The notes under the pieces: model-generated | Database searches by the model: none | The model's input: only the letters and a program-made list of their open reading frames with translations | Told to the model about the DNA's origin: nothing | Made by a program: the position numbers and the translations under genes | Shown: one piece after another, positions 39,907-48,676 of the stretch | Layout: each line of letters begins with the position of its first letter | How positions within the stretch are numbered: position 1 is the stretch's first letter | Assembly (NCBI GenBank): GCA_902362805.1 | Contig: CABIXY010000002.1 | Location: 124,001-188,000, forward strand | DNA from: Eubacteriaceae bacterium | GTDB lineage: Bacteria > Bacillota > Clostridia > Peptostreptococcales > Anaerovoracaceae | DNA: 64,000 nucleotides | Reading direction: 5' to 3'

Positions 39907-41028
39907 ATGAAAATCAACAGAAAACTAATGAAGAGTGATGAAAGAGCCACCTTTGAACTGCGGGCGCTGTATCAGCAATACGGCTATACGCAGTTCAAGA
40001 TGGGCAAGTTCGAGGAATATGAACTGTATGTCAGAAACAAGGATTTTATCGCATCTGACAGCATCATCACATTTAACGACGCTGGTGGGAAACTGATGGC
40101 ACTGAAGCCGGATTTGACGCTCTCTATCGTAAAGAATTATCATCATGTCCCAGGATATGTTGAGAAAATTTACTACAGTGAGAATATTTATCGTGCATCA
40201 AAGAGTGTCCATTCGTACAAAGAGATCCTGCAGACAGGACTTGAGTGCATGGGCGATATCGATATCTACAACATTTGCGAAGTGACGCTGCTGGCAGCCA
40301 AAAGTCTTGCCGTCATCAGCAGTGATTATGTACTTGAAATCTCCCATATGGGACTGATTAAAGCACTGCTCCATCCACTTGAAGACGAAATCAAAGAAAA
40401 GATTGTAAAGTGCATCGGTGAAAAGAACCTTCATGAAATCCATGAAATCTGCCGTGTCCATGCAATCGATCATCATATAGAACGATCCTTAGAAGTCTTG
40501 GTATCTACATATGGAAATTACCGTAAAGTCATCAGTGAACTGAAGAAGCTGAACTTGACAAACGGTGCGAAAGAGGCTCTAGATGAGCTTGATACGATCT
40601 GTGGTGTTCTGGCCGCCAATAAGCTGGCGAGGAACATCAACATCGACTTTTCCATCGTCAACGACATGACCTATTACAGCGGTGTGCTGTACAAAGGCTT
40701 TGTCAACGGAATTCCAACCAGCATTCTTTCAGGCGGTCAATACGACAAACTGATGGAACGCATGGGAAAGAAGGCTGGAGCCTTGGGCTTTGCCGTATAC
40801 CTCGATTCTTTGGACCGTCTCGAACCATACGAGAAAATGTATGACTTCGATGTGGTCTTTCTTTATGATGAGGATTCTGACATCAGTCAGGTGCTCAAAG
40901 AAGCAAAGACAATCAGGGACGGCGGCAGTACCGTCTTGGTAGAAAAGACGATTCCTGCAAAACTGACTTATAAGAGACTTGTGAAGATAGAAAACGGGGA
41001 GGTACGAACCCTTGAACGAAATGATTAA
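39907..41028 (+). CDS. hisZ: ATP phosphoribosyltransferase regulatory subunit
   Basis: A 373-residue histidyl-tRNA-synthetase-like protein that lacks synthetase activity and forms the regulatory part of short-form HisG. It has the class II core (MALKPDLTLSIVKNY, ENIYRASKS, FSIVNDMTYYSGVLYKGF, ILSGGQYDKLMERMG), but the anticodon-binding domain is reduced. The start at 39907 follows AAAGGAGTTCGAGG. Gene order hisZ-hisG is usual for operons with the short HisG, and the two overlap by 17 bp. Confidence 0.93.
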   Translation: MKINRKLMKSDERATFELRALYQQYGYTQFKMGKFEEYELYVRNKDFIASDSIITFNDAGGKLMALKPDLTLSIVKNYHHVPGYVEKIYYSENIYRASKSVHSYKEILQTGLECMGDIDIYNICEVTLLAAKSLAVISSDYVLEISHMGLIKALLHPLEDEIKEKIVKCIGEKNLHEIHEICRVHAIDHHIERSLEVLVSTYGNYRKVISELKKLNLTNGAKEALDELDTICGVLAANKLARNINIDFSIVNDMTYYSGVLYKGFVNGIPTSILSGGQYDKLMERMGKKAGALGFAVYLDSLDRLEPYEKMYDFDVVFLYDEDSDISQVLKEAKTIRDGGSTVLVEKTIPAKLTYKRLVKIENGEVRTLERND

Positions 41029-41644
41029 TGTGGCTCTGCCGAAAGGCAGGCTGGGAAAGAAAGTTTACGATATGTTTGAGAGAGCAGGCTATGAATGTCC
41101 TTCCATCAAAGAGGACAACAGAAAGCTGATCTTTGAAAATGAGGATGCTGGAGTCAGGTACTTCTGGGTGAAGCCTTCGGACGTGACAATCTATGTGGAA
41201 CGTGGAGCTGCAGATATCGGCATTGCCGGCAAAGATATCCTTCTGGAATACGAACCAGATGTTTACGAACTGCTGGATCTGAATTTGGGAAAATGCCGCA
41301 TGGCTGTGGCTGCAAAAGGAGACTTCCGGGATAATACAGGCCGCACCTTGCGGGTTGCTACCAAGTTTCCAGGGATTACGAGGAATTTTTATGAGAAAGA
41401 GAGTCGTGATATCGACATCATCAAACTCAATGGTTCCATAGAAATTGCTCCTATTCTGGGATTGTCCGACGTTATCGTGGACATCGTGGAGACAGGAAAA
41501 ACCCTGAAAGAGAATGATTTAGAAGTAATCGATACCATCGTACCCATCAGCGCCAGACTGATTGCCAACAAGGCCAGCTTCAAGTTTAAGACCAAGGCCA
41601 TCGAAGGAATTAGAGACAGTCTGCGGGTGCAGGTAAACCAATAG
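41012..41644 (+). CDS. hisG: ATP phosphoribosyltransferase, short form
   Basis: A 210-residue catalytic subunit for the first committed step of histidine synthesis (ATP + PRPP). The lack of the C-terminal regulatory domain (long forms have about 290 residues) matches the presence of hisZ. The phosphoribosyl-binding segment is DVIVDIVETGKTLKEN. The likely start is TTG at 41012, since GGGGAGG lies 8 bp upstream; ATG 41021 is possible but badly spaced. Confidence 0.95.
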   Translation: MNEMINVALPKGRLGKKVYDMFERAGYECPSIKEDNRKLIFENEDAGVRYFWVKPSDVTIYVERGAADIGIAGKDILLEYEPDVYELLDLNLGKCRMAVAAKGDFRDNTGRTLRVATKFPGITRNFYEKESRDIDIIKLNGSIEIAPILGLSDVIVDIVETGKTLKENDLEVIDTIVPISARLIANKASFKFKTKAIEGIRDSLRVQVNQ

Positions 41645-41658
41645 AACCATCATACGAC

Positions 41659-41827
41659 TAGCGCCTAACCGCCTGCTGACGCTTGCGGGGCGCAGCCGTC
41701 AAGTGCCAGGCGCTAAAGCGCTGCACTTTTGACAGGGGACCTACCAGGGATTTCGCTTCGCCAAATCGGGTTAGGTCTCCCAAAGCATAAGGTCTGCCAA
41801 ACCAAATCAGAGATTTGGGGCAGAATC
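41659..41827 (+). other. structured gap between hisG and hisC where hisD is missing
   Basis: The 197-bp gap holds several hairpins: TAGCGCCT/AGGCGCTA (41659-41715), AAGTGC-GCGCT/AGCGC-GCACTT (about 41701-41728), GACCTA...TAGGTC enclosing GATTT/AAATC (about 41738-41779), and CTGCC-CCAAATC/GATTTGG-GGCAG (about 41793-41825). No frame for a gene is present. Confidence 0.6.
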
Positions 41828-41841
41828 ATTAGGAGGTAACA

Positions 41842-42900
41842 ATGAGCAAATATTTAAATGAACGATATAGAAAATTAGAAAGTTATATGCCTGGTGAACA
41901 GCCAAAAAATATGGTGTTCACCAAATTGAACACCAATGAATCCCCATATCCGCCCGGACCGAAAGTTATAGAGGCCATCAACAGCAGAGAAGCGGAAAAT
42001 CTCAGACTATATTCTGACCCGGAATGCGCAGGCCTCAAAGAAACCCTGGCAAAGCAGTATGGCATGAAGAAGAACAATATCTACGTGGCAAATGGTTCAG
42101 ACGACATCTTGAATTTCGCATTCATGGCCTTTGCAGGCGGCAGGACAGAGGTTTTATTTCCGGAAATATCCTACGGGTTTTATCAGGTCTTCGCAGACCT
42201 TTACAATTTGAAATATACAAAGGTACCGCTCAAAGCGGATTTTTCTATCAATCCAAAGGACTATGTCTGCCAGAACAAGATGATCGTGATCGCCAATCCC
42301 AATGCGCCGACGGGCAAAGCCTTGTCTCTGTATGAGATTGAGGAAATTGTCAGAACCAACCCGGAGAACGTGGTCGTCATCGACGAAGCCTATGTAGATT
42401 TTGGCGCAGAAAGCGCGGTCGAACTAGTACACAAATACGACAATCTGCTGGTAGTGCAGACTTTTTCCAAGTCCAGGAGTATGGCGGGTGCGCGCCTCGG
42501 CTTTGCCATCGCTTCCGAAGCCTTGATTGGGGATTTAGAGAAAATTAAATTTTCTACGAATCCGTACAATGTCAATCGTCTGACCTGTGCGGCAGGGATT
42601 GCGGCCATTGAAGAGAACGATTATTACAAGGCAAACTGCAAGAAAATTATAGAAACGCGGGGCTATACTGCGGAGAAATTGATGGAGCTGGGTTTCAAGG
42701 TGATTCCGTCTAAGGCAAACTTCCTCTTTACAAAATGTGAGAAGATGGACGGCGGCGAGCTGTATCAAAAACTCCGTGAAAAGGGGATTTTGATCCGTCA
42801 CTTTGATTCAGAAAAAATCAGCCAGTATAACCGAATTACCATCGGAACCAGGGAGGAGATGGACCAGCTTCTTGATGCCATAGAAGAGGTGATCGGATGA
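41842..42900 (+). CDS. hisC: histidinol-phosphate aminotransferase
   Basis: A 352-residue PLP enzyme that converts imidazole acetol phosphate to histidinol phosphate. The PLP lysine lies in TFSKSRSMAGARLGF, and NPNAPTG and VVIDEAYVDF are the other cofactor motifs. AGGAGG precedes the start. It overlaps hisB by 4 bp. Confidence 0.95.
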   Translation: MSKYLNERYRKLESYMPGEQPKNMVFTKLNTNESPYPPGPKVIEAINSREAENLRLYSDPECAGLKETLAKQYGMKKNNIYVANGSDDILNFAFMAFAGGRTEVLFPEISYGFYQVFADLYNLKYTKVPLKADFSINPKDYVCQNKMIVIANPNAPTGKALSLYEIEEIVRTNPENVVVIDEAYVDFGAESAVELVHKYDNLLVVQTFSKSRSMAGARLGFAIASEALIGDLEKIKFSTNPYNVNRLTCAAGIAAIEENDYYKANCKKIIETRGYTAEKLMELGFKVIPSKANFLFTKCEKMDGGELYQKLREKGILIRHFDSEKISQYNRITIGTREEMDQLLDAIEEVIG

Positions 42901-43484
42901 GAACGAGTGTAATCAAGAGAAAGACAGCGGAGACGGACATCAGTCTCAAGTTAAACCTGGACGGCAGCGGACAGAGCGAGATTGTAACAGGCTGCGGATT
43001 TATGAATCACATGCTGACCCTCTTTGCCAGACACGGGCGCTTTGATCTTTCAGTCGCCTGCATCGGAGACAGGGAGGTGGACTATCATCACAGCGTGGAG
43101 GATCTGGGCATCGTTCTCGGGAATGCTTTTGCAGAGAGCTTAGGGGATATGAGAGGCATCGAGCGTTATGCCCATATGGTCCTTCCCATGGACGAAACCC
43201 TGATGCTGTGTGCAGTGGATATTTCAGGCAGAGATTATCTCGGTTTTGATGTTAACATGCCTTCTGCGAAGGTTGGGGATTTTGACACAGAATTGGTCAA
43301 GGAGTTTTTTCTGGGCTTTGTCAGAAAAGCGGGAGTGACCCTCCACTTCAAAGAACTGGCGGGAGAAAACACCCACCACATCATCGAAGCGATGTTTAAA
43401 GCCTTTGGACGAACCATGGCAAAAGCGGTTAAAATCAATGAAGAATACGAGGGAGAAATTCCCTCGACGAAAGGTGTATTATAA
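42897..43484 (+). CDS. hisB: imidazoleglycerol-phosphate dehydratase
   Basis: A 195-residue monofunctional dehydratase. Manganese-binding histidine clusters are visible as DYHHSVEDLGI and THHIIEAMFKAFGR, plus FMNHMLTLFARHG. It has no phosphatase domain, which agrees with a separate PHP-type phosphatase at the operon end. It overlaps hisC by 4 bp and hisH by 1 bp. Confidence 0.96.
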   Translation: MRTSVIKRKTAETDISLKLNLDGSGQSEIVTGCGFMNHMLTLFARHGRFDLSVACIGDREVDYHHSVEDLGIVLGNAFAESLGDMRGIERYAHMVLPMDETLMLCAVDISGRDYLGFDVNMPSAKVGDFDTELVKEFFLGFVRKAGVTLHFKELAGENTHHIIEAMFKAFGRTMAKAVKINEEYEGEIPSTKGVL

Positions 43485-44101
43485 TGATTGCGATTGTAGA
43501 TTACGGCGTAGGTAATATTTTTTCTCTTTACAGCTCATTTGGCAATATAGGGACTAAGGCGGTACTCACAAGTGATGCGGACGAAATCAGATCCGCTGAT
43601 AAAATCATTCTGCCCGGCGTAGGCGCTTTTGGTGATGCGGCAGAGAAGCTGAAGGCCAGTGGTCTCGCAGACGTGGTCTTGGAGCAGGCGCAAATGGGCA
43701 AACCGCTTCTTGGCATCTGTCTGGGCATGCAGCTTTTGTTTGAGAAAAGCTGGGAGTACGGAGAACATGACGGACTGGGGCTGATCAAAGGCAAGGTCGT
43801 CACCATGGAAGGCGTTGTGCCCGTAGGTTACAAAGTACCCCACATCGGTTGGAATTCTCTGCTGTTTCCAAAGGAAAAAGCGAAGAGTCCGTTGTTCAGG
43901 TATATTGAAGAGGGCGATTTCGTCTACTTCGTCCATACTTATTTTGGCGCGGACTGTGAGGATTCCGTCATTGCAACGACAGAGTACGGCGCGCATCTGA
44001 CGGCGGCAGTAGCGAAAGACAATGTGTACGGCGTACAATTTCATCCGGAGAAGAGCGGTACGGTGGGCATGAAAATATTGAAAGGATTTATTGAATTATG
44101 A
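43484..44101 (+). CDS. hisH: imidazole glycerol phosphate synthase, glutaminase subunit
   Basis: A 205-residue class I glutamine amidotransferase. The nucleophile is the Cys in LLGICLGMQLLFE, and the His-Glu pair is in GVQFHPEKSG. It supplies ammonia to HisF. It overlaps hisB by 1 bp and hisA by 4 bp, a tightly coupled run. Confidence 0.96.
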   Translation: MIAIVDYGVGNIFSLYSSFGNIGTKAVLTSDADEIRSADKIILPGVGAFGDAAEKLKASGLADVVLEQAQMGKPLLGICLGMQLLFEKSWEYGEHDGLGLIKGKVVTMEGVVPVGYKVPHIGWNSLLFPKEKAKSPLFRYIEEGDFVYFVHTYFGADCEDSVIATTEYGAHLTAAVAKDNVYGVQFHPEKSGTVGMKILKGFIEL

Positions 44102-44823
44102 AGATTTTTCCGGCAATTGACCTGCGGGACGGCAAGGTCGTGAGATTGCTAAAAGGAGATTACGATAAAATGACGGTCTACGGGGACGACCCTTTGGCGG
44201 CGGCAAAGAAGTTTGCAGCGGCAGGGGTGGAGTTCCTGCATGTTGTGGATCTTGACGGTGCGAAAGATGGTGAAACGCCGAACTTTGAAATCGTGAAGAG
44301 TCTGGCTTCGGAGAGCGGCCTCAAGGTGGAAATCGGCGGCGGCATCCGGGATGAGGAAACCATACGGAAATATATTGATGCGGGCGTTTACCGAGTCATT
44401 CTCGGAACCATCGCAGTCAAGGATCCAGACTTTACCTCCCGTATGATTGGATGCTACGGCGAGAAGATCGCTGTGGGGGTGGATATTTCCGGCAGAAATG
44501 TGGCAATTCATGGATGGACGGAAGTCTCTGAGATTTCTGTAGACGAGATTTTTGCTAAATTATGCAGAGATGGAGTCAGCTGCATTATCTGCACAGACAT
44601 TGCAAAAGATGGAGCCATGGAGGGAACTAACCGGCATCTTTATCAGGAACTGTCAGAGAAATACCCTGTAGAGATCGTGGCGTCAGGCGGCGTATCTTCC
44701 ATGGATGACATCTTGGCGCTGAAATCCATGGGTGTTTACGGTGCCATCATCGGTAAAGCGCTTTACACAGGGGACATCGATTTAGCGGAGGCGGTTGAAC
44801 AATCGGAGGAGGCGGACAAATGA
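44098..44823 (+). CDS. hisA: phosphoribosylformimino-5-aminoimidazole carboxamide ribotide isomerase
   Basis: A 241-residue (beta/alpha)8 barrel. The first catalytic aspartate is in FPAIDLRDGKVVRL and the second in VDISGRNVAIHGW; phosphate-binding glycines are in EIGGGIRD and VASGGVSS. It overlaps hisH and hisF by 4 bp each. Confidence 0.96.
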   Translation: MKIFPAIDLRDGKVVRLLKGDYDKMTVYGDDPLAAAKKFAAAGVEFLHVVDLDGAKDGETPNFEIVKSLASESGLKVEIGGGIRDEETIRKYIDAGVYRVILGTIAVKDPDFTSRMIGCYGEKIAVGVDISGRNVAIHGWTEVSEISVDEIFAKLCRDGVSCIICTDIAKDGAMEGTNRHLYQELSEKYPVEIVASGGVSSMDDILALKSMGVYGAIIGKALYTGDIDLAEAVEQSEEADK

Positions 44824-45578
44824 TAACCAAAAGAATCATCCCATGCCTGGATGTGAAAAACGGCAGAGTGGTGAAAGGCATCAATTTTGAGGGGCTTTCT
44901 GATGTTTCTTCACCAGTGGAACTGGGAAAATATTATAGCGATAACGGTGCAGATGAGCTGGTGTTTTACGATATCACAGCTTCGGTAGAGGAGCGGCAGC
45001 TCTTTACGGATATTCTCAGAGAGGTCGCGTCTACGATTTTTATCCCGCTGACTGTAGGGGGCGGGATCAACACCATTGAAGATTTTGACAGGGTGCTTAA
45101 GTGCGGCGCCGATAAAGTTTCCGTTAATTCTGGAGCCATCAGGAATCCAGCGTTGATCAGTGAGGCGGCGAAGAAATACGGCGACCAATGCGTCGTGCTC
45201 TCTGCAGACATCAAAAGAGTAGACGGAGCTTATCATGTCTTTGCCAAAGGCGGCAGGGAAGATACGGGGCTTGATGCCATAGAATGGATTAAAAGAGGAG
45301 AGGCTGCTGGCGCAGGGGAAATCGTCGTCAACAGTATCGACACAGACGGTGTCAAAGAGGGGTTTGACATAGAAATGCTGAAAGCTGTGGAAGAAGTGGT
45401 ATCGGTGCCAGTCATCGCCTCTGGCGGGGCAGGGTGCATTCAGGACTTCATCGACTTGTTCGGGGAAATCCCAGATATCGACGCGGGCCTTGCCGCATCT
45501 ATTTTCCACTTTGGAGAAGTTTCCATCAGAGAACTCAAGGACGAACTTGCTGCGGCAGGCATTCATGTGCGGAGATAA
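44820..45578 (+). CDS. hisF: imidazole glycerol phosphate synthase, cyclase subunit
   Basis: A 252-residue (beta/alpha)8 barrel, paralogous to HisA. Catalytic aspartates are in PCLDVKNGRVVKG and SADIKRVDG; phosphate sites are in TVGGGI and IASGGAG. It partners HisH. It is followed by a 447-bp gap before hisIE. Confidence 0.96.
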   Translation: MITKRIIPCLDVKNGRVVKGINFEGLSDVSSPVELGKYYSDNGADELVFYDITASVEERQLFTDILREVASTIFIPLTVGGGINTIEDFDRVLKCGADKVSVNSGAIRNPALISEAAKKYGDQCVVLSADIKRVDGAYHVFAKGGREDTGLDAIEWIKRGEAAGAGEIVVNSIDTDGVKEGFDIEMLKAVEEVVSVPVIASGGAGCIQDFIDLFGEIPDIDAGLAASIFHFGEVSIRELKDELAAAGIHVRR

Positions 45579-45618
45579 GGGAGCTGCCCCAAACTTCCAT
45601 GCCAGTCGCTTCAGCTCC

Positions 45619-45664
45619 AATCTGCCATAAAATCAAAAAAAACGACCTTTTCTGGCGGATTTTT
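45619..45664 (+). terminator. terminator after hisF
   Basis: AATCTGCCA pairs with TGGCGGATT, then TTTATT. It suggests that hisIE-hisK may be partly uncoupled from the upstream genes. Apart from this and the related hairpin at 45832, the gap 45579-46025 contains a palindrome ATACCC/GGGTAT (45891-45907) and nothing that looks like a gene. Confidence 0.6.
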
Positions 45665-45831
45665 ATTGATCCAGTGGGGGTATGCTGTGCCGTGATGAGC
45701 AAATAGAGGGGGCATGGAGAAGATTTGATGGAAAAGCAAACCTACATTTATCTTTTTTGTTATTTTATGGATTTCAGACGGCCTAATATGACGCACAAGT
45801 GACAGAATTACTGCGTATAGCTGGTCAAATC

Positions 45832-45870
45832 CGCCAGAAGCGCAAAAAAATTCGCCGTTTCTGGCGTTTT
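45832..45870 (+). terminator. second hairpin in the hisF-hisIE gap
   Basis: CGCCAGAA pairs with TTTCTGGCG (bulge), then TTTTAT. It resembles the hairpin at 45619 (shared CCAGAA-like arm and TTTCTGGCG), so the two may be copies of one element. Confidence 0.5.
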
Positions 45871-46025
45871 ATCTAAAACATAAAGAGCGTATACCCATAT
45901 AGGGTATGGGAAGTAGGAGCAAAGCTTGAAACAAATAGGTAGAAGGAAAATGGATTTTAAAGCGAAAGTTAGCCAATATGTTTCATGACGCATTGGTGCC
46001 TTTCGCAGAAAGGCGGAATATAATC

Positions 46026-46673
46026 ATGGTAAACATTGAAGAGTTAAAATTTGACGAGAAGGGGCTGATCCCAGCCATCGTAGTGGACGCAGAATCAAAG
46101 AAAGTTCTGACTTTGGCTTATATGAACAGGGAGAGCCTTGAAATCAGCCTTCGGGAAAAAAAGACCTGTTTCTGGTCCAGATCCCGGAAGGAGCTTTGGC
46201 GCAAGGGAGAGACCAGCGGTAATTTCCAGCACATCGTGAGCATCACAGCTGACTGCGACCGAGACGCGCTGGTTGTCACGGTCAACAAAGAAGGTCCAGC
46301 CTGCCATCTGGGTACCGATTCTTGTTTTAATTACCCGGTGATGGGAGAACTGCCGTCAGATTTTTCGACGAGGACACTCTATGAGATGTTGGAAGGAAGA
46401 AAGGCGGAAATGCCGGAGGGTTCCTACACGACCTATCTCTTTGAGAAGGGCCTGGATAAAATCCTCAAAAAAATCGGTGAAGAATCCACAGAGGTCATCA
46501 TCGCTGCCAAAGCAGGCGACCAGGAAGAAACTGTTTACGAAATTGCCGACCTGATGTATCATGTAATGGTGCTGATGGTGGAAATGGGCATCAGCGTAGA
46601 CGATGTGATGGGCGAACTGGAAAGCCGTCACATCATCGACCACAAAGTGAAACAGGAGAAAATGACAAAATGA
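46026..46673 (+). CDS. hisIE: bifunctional phosphoribosyl-AMP cyclohydrolase / phosphoribosyl-ATP pyrophosphatase
   Basis: A 215-residue fusion for the second and third steps. The N-terminal HisI domain (about 1-105) has the metal sites DCDRDALVV and CHLGTDSCF, and the substrate motif [17 protein letters not shown]. The C-terminal HisE domain (about 115-205) has the MazG-like [15 protein letters not shown] helix. ATG 46026 is preceded by AAAGGCGG. It overlaps the phosphatase gene by 4 bp. Confidence 0.95.
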   Translation: MVNIEELKFDEKGLIPAIVVDAESKKVLTLAYMNRESLEISLREKKTCFWSRSRKELWRKGETSGNFQHIVSITADCDRDALVVTVNKEGPACHLGTDSCFNYPVMGELPSDFSTRTLYEMLEGRKAEMPEGSYTTYLFEKGLDKILKKIGEESTEVIIAAKAGDQEETVYEIADLMYHVMVLMVEMGISVDDVMGELESRHIIDHKVKQEKMTK

Positions 46674-47440
46674 AACTATTAAATCCAAAGGGAGATGTAA
46701 ATCTGCATACCCATACCTATTATTGCGACGGCAAAGACAGCCCGGAGGCTTTGGTGCAGCGTGCCATAGCCCTGGGCTTTCGTGCTTTGGGATTTTCCGG
46801 GCACGGATACTCCTCTTTTGATACGGACTTCTGTATGAGCCCTGCTGACACAGAGAAGTACCGCAGGGAGGTTCTGGCGCTGAAAGAGAAATATAAGGGA
46901 CAGATTGATATCTACCTGGGTATCGAACGGGATTATTTTGGTGATGGAGATGGCTACCCTTATGATTATGTTATCGGGTCGCTTCACTATGTAAAAGCAG
47001 GGGATAAGTACCTGCCCGTGGACTACACGGAAGAAATCACTGTTACCATTGTGGAGCAGTATTTCGGCGGTGATTTTCGCAGCTATGTGGAAAGCTATTA
47101 CGGGACTTTGGCCGATGTGGTTGAAAAGACCAGAGCTGATATCGTCGGACACTTTGACCTGATTACCAAGTTCAACGAAGGATATAAGTATTTTGACGAA
47201 AATGCCCCGTGGTACAGAACAGCGGCGCTGGAGGCTCTGACAAAGGCGGCTCGCAGCAAGCCGATTTTCGAAATCAACACCGGGGCGATGGCAAGAGGGT
47301 ATCGGACAAAACCGTACCCGGCGAATTTTCTGTTGGAAGAAATTGATCGGCTGCAGTGCCCAATCATCCTCTCCAGCGATTGTCACGACTTGGATTGTCT
47401 GGATTTTGGGTTCGGTGGAGTAATTAGAACATTAGAATAA
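46670..47440 (+). CDS. hisK: PHP-type histidinol-phosphatase
   Basis: A 256-residue PHP-superfamily phosphatase that gives histidinol. Metal-binding motifs are [11 protein letters not shown] at the N-terminus, GHGYSS, the E of [22 protein letters not shown] and SSDCHD near the C-terminus. The 4-bp overlap with hisIE assigns it to histidine synthesis rather than another PHP function. It completes the pathway except for hisD. Confidence 0.92.
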   Translation: MKLLNPKGDVNLHTHTYYCDGKDSPEALVQRAIALGFRALGFSGHGYSSFDTDFCMSPADTEKYRREVLALKEKYKGQIDIYLGIERDYFGDGDGYPYDYVIGSLHYVKAGDKYLPVDYTEEITVTIVEQYFGGDFRSYVESYYGTLADVVEKTRADIVGHFDLITKFNEGYKYFDENAPWYRTAALEALTKAARSKPIFEINTGAMARGYRTKPYPANFLLEEIDRLQCPIILSSDCHDLDCLDFGFGGVIRTLE

Positions 47441-47454
47441 TTGACTGAATTTTG

Positions 47455-47483
47455 TTGATAATAAAATGACAATGTGATAAAAT
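47455..47483 (+). promoter_or_regulatory. promoter of the BMP transporter gene
   Basis: TTGATA, 17 bp, TAAAAT. Confidence 0.55.
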
Positions 47484-47530
47484 CAATTTAAAGATATTTT
47501 ATAGCTATTATGATTTTACGGAGGATGAAA

Positions 47531-48562
47531 ATGAAGAAATTTATTTCATTGACCCTGGTTGCTGTAATGGTGCTTTCAATGTCACTGTTTATGGCAAGCT
47601 GCGGGGGAGACGACAAAGAAGCTGGCGGAGACGCTGAAAAGACACTGAGAGTAAGATGTGTCGTATCAACTCAGTTAGGAGATCAGTCTTTTAACGATTC
47701 TGCAAAGAAAGGCATTGATCAATTGAAAGAAGAAGGATACGATGCTACTCTGCTTGAGTGTAACAACGATCCTAAGAAATGGGAACAGAATCTGATAACA
47801 GCTGCAGAAGATGCTGACATGGTTATTGCAGTCGGCTCTGAGCTGGACATGGTAGGCGAGGTTTCAAAAGACTTCCCTAAGGTCAAGTTCATCTGGTGCG
47901 ACAACAAGCTTGATAATCCAGAGAAGTATCCTAACGTAATGAGCGTAACCTATAAGCAGAACGAAGGTTCCTACCTGGTTGGCTGGATTGCCGGCAAGAT
48001 GACCAAGAGCAACGTTGTTGGATTTATCGGCGGTATGGACATTCCTGTAATCAACGACTTCCGTGTTGGTTATGCACAAGGTGCGAAGGATGCTAACGAC
48101 AAAGTCAAGGTTGTTAAGAATTACACGGGCAATTGGGGCGATACCAACGCAGGCGCTGAATCTGCACAGGTTCTGGCACAGCAGGGTGCAGACATCATCT
48201 TCTGTGCAGCTGGTGGTTCAGGTACAGGTGCTATTGGTAAGGCTGAAGAGCTTGGCATCAAGTGCATAGGCGTTGACGCAGACCAGAGGCAATCCCTAAA
48301 AGAATATGCTGACTTTATTCTTTGCTCTATGGTTAAAGAAGTCGGCAAATCCATAGTGGATACCGTAAAGGCATACGAAAAAGATGAAAAGTCCTTCAAG
48401 GGCGGAGATAGTATTGCTCTCGGTATGGACGGTGGATACATCGGAGTCGCTTATGGCGCTGACGATCAGAAAGTTCTCGTTTCTGATGATATCAAAGCTG
48501 AGCTCGATGGACTGATTGAGAAAATCGCAAATGGCGATATTAAAGTCGAGACGAAAATGTAA
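47531..48562 (+). CDS. BMP family lipoprotein, substrate-binding (nucleoside) protein
   Basis: A 343-residue basic-membrane-protein / PnrA-like periplasmic-type binding protein, anchored outside the membrane as a lipoprotein (signal MKKFISLTLVAVMVL..., lipobox LFMASC). Family members bind purine nucleosides. Typical features are QLGDQSFNDSAKKG, VGWIAGKMTKS and FIGGMDIPVINDF. ATG 47531 is 6 bp after GGAGG. It starts a transporter operon with an ATPase carrying two nucleotide-binding domains and two permeases. Confidence 0.92.
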   Translation: MKKFISLTLVAVMVLSMSLFMASCGGDDKEAGGDAEKTLRVRCVVSTQLGDQSFNDSAKKGIDQLKEEGYDATLLECNNDPKKWEQNLITAAEDADMVIAVGSELDMVGEVSKDFPKVKFIWCDNKLDNPEKYPNVMSVTYKQNEGSYLVGWIAGKMTKSNVVGFIGGMDIPVINDFRVGYAQGAKDANDKVKVVKNYTGNWGDTNAGAESAQVLAQQGADIIFCAAGGSGTGAIGKAEELGIKCIGVDADQRQSLKEYADFILCSMVKEVGKSIVDTVKAYEKDEKSFKGGDSIALGMDGGYIGVAYGADDQKVLVSDDIKAELDGLIEKIANGDIKVETKM

Positions 48563-48597
48563 TTGCATCATAATCAGATAATGATTTGAAGAGAATG

Positions 48598-48626
48598 GCG
48601 TGGCGTGTAAAACGCCACGCTTTATT
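48598..48626 (+). terminator. intra-operon hairpin
   Basis: A perfect 9-bp stem GCGTGGCGT/ACGCCACGC with a weak T tail between the binding-protein and ATPase genes. It probably reduces expression of the downstream genes relative to the lipoprotein. Confidence 0.65.
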
Positions 48627-48676
48627 TGGTAAATAGACTAAGAAGACTATATTATAAGAAATGCGGGGTAGACACT

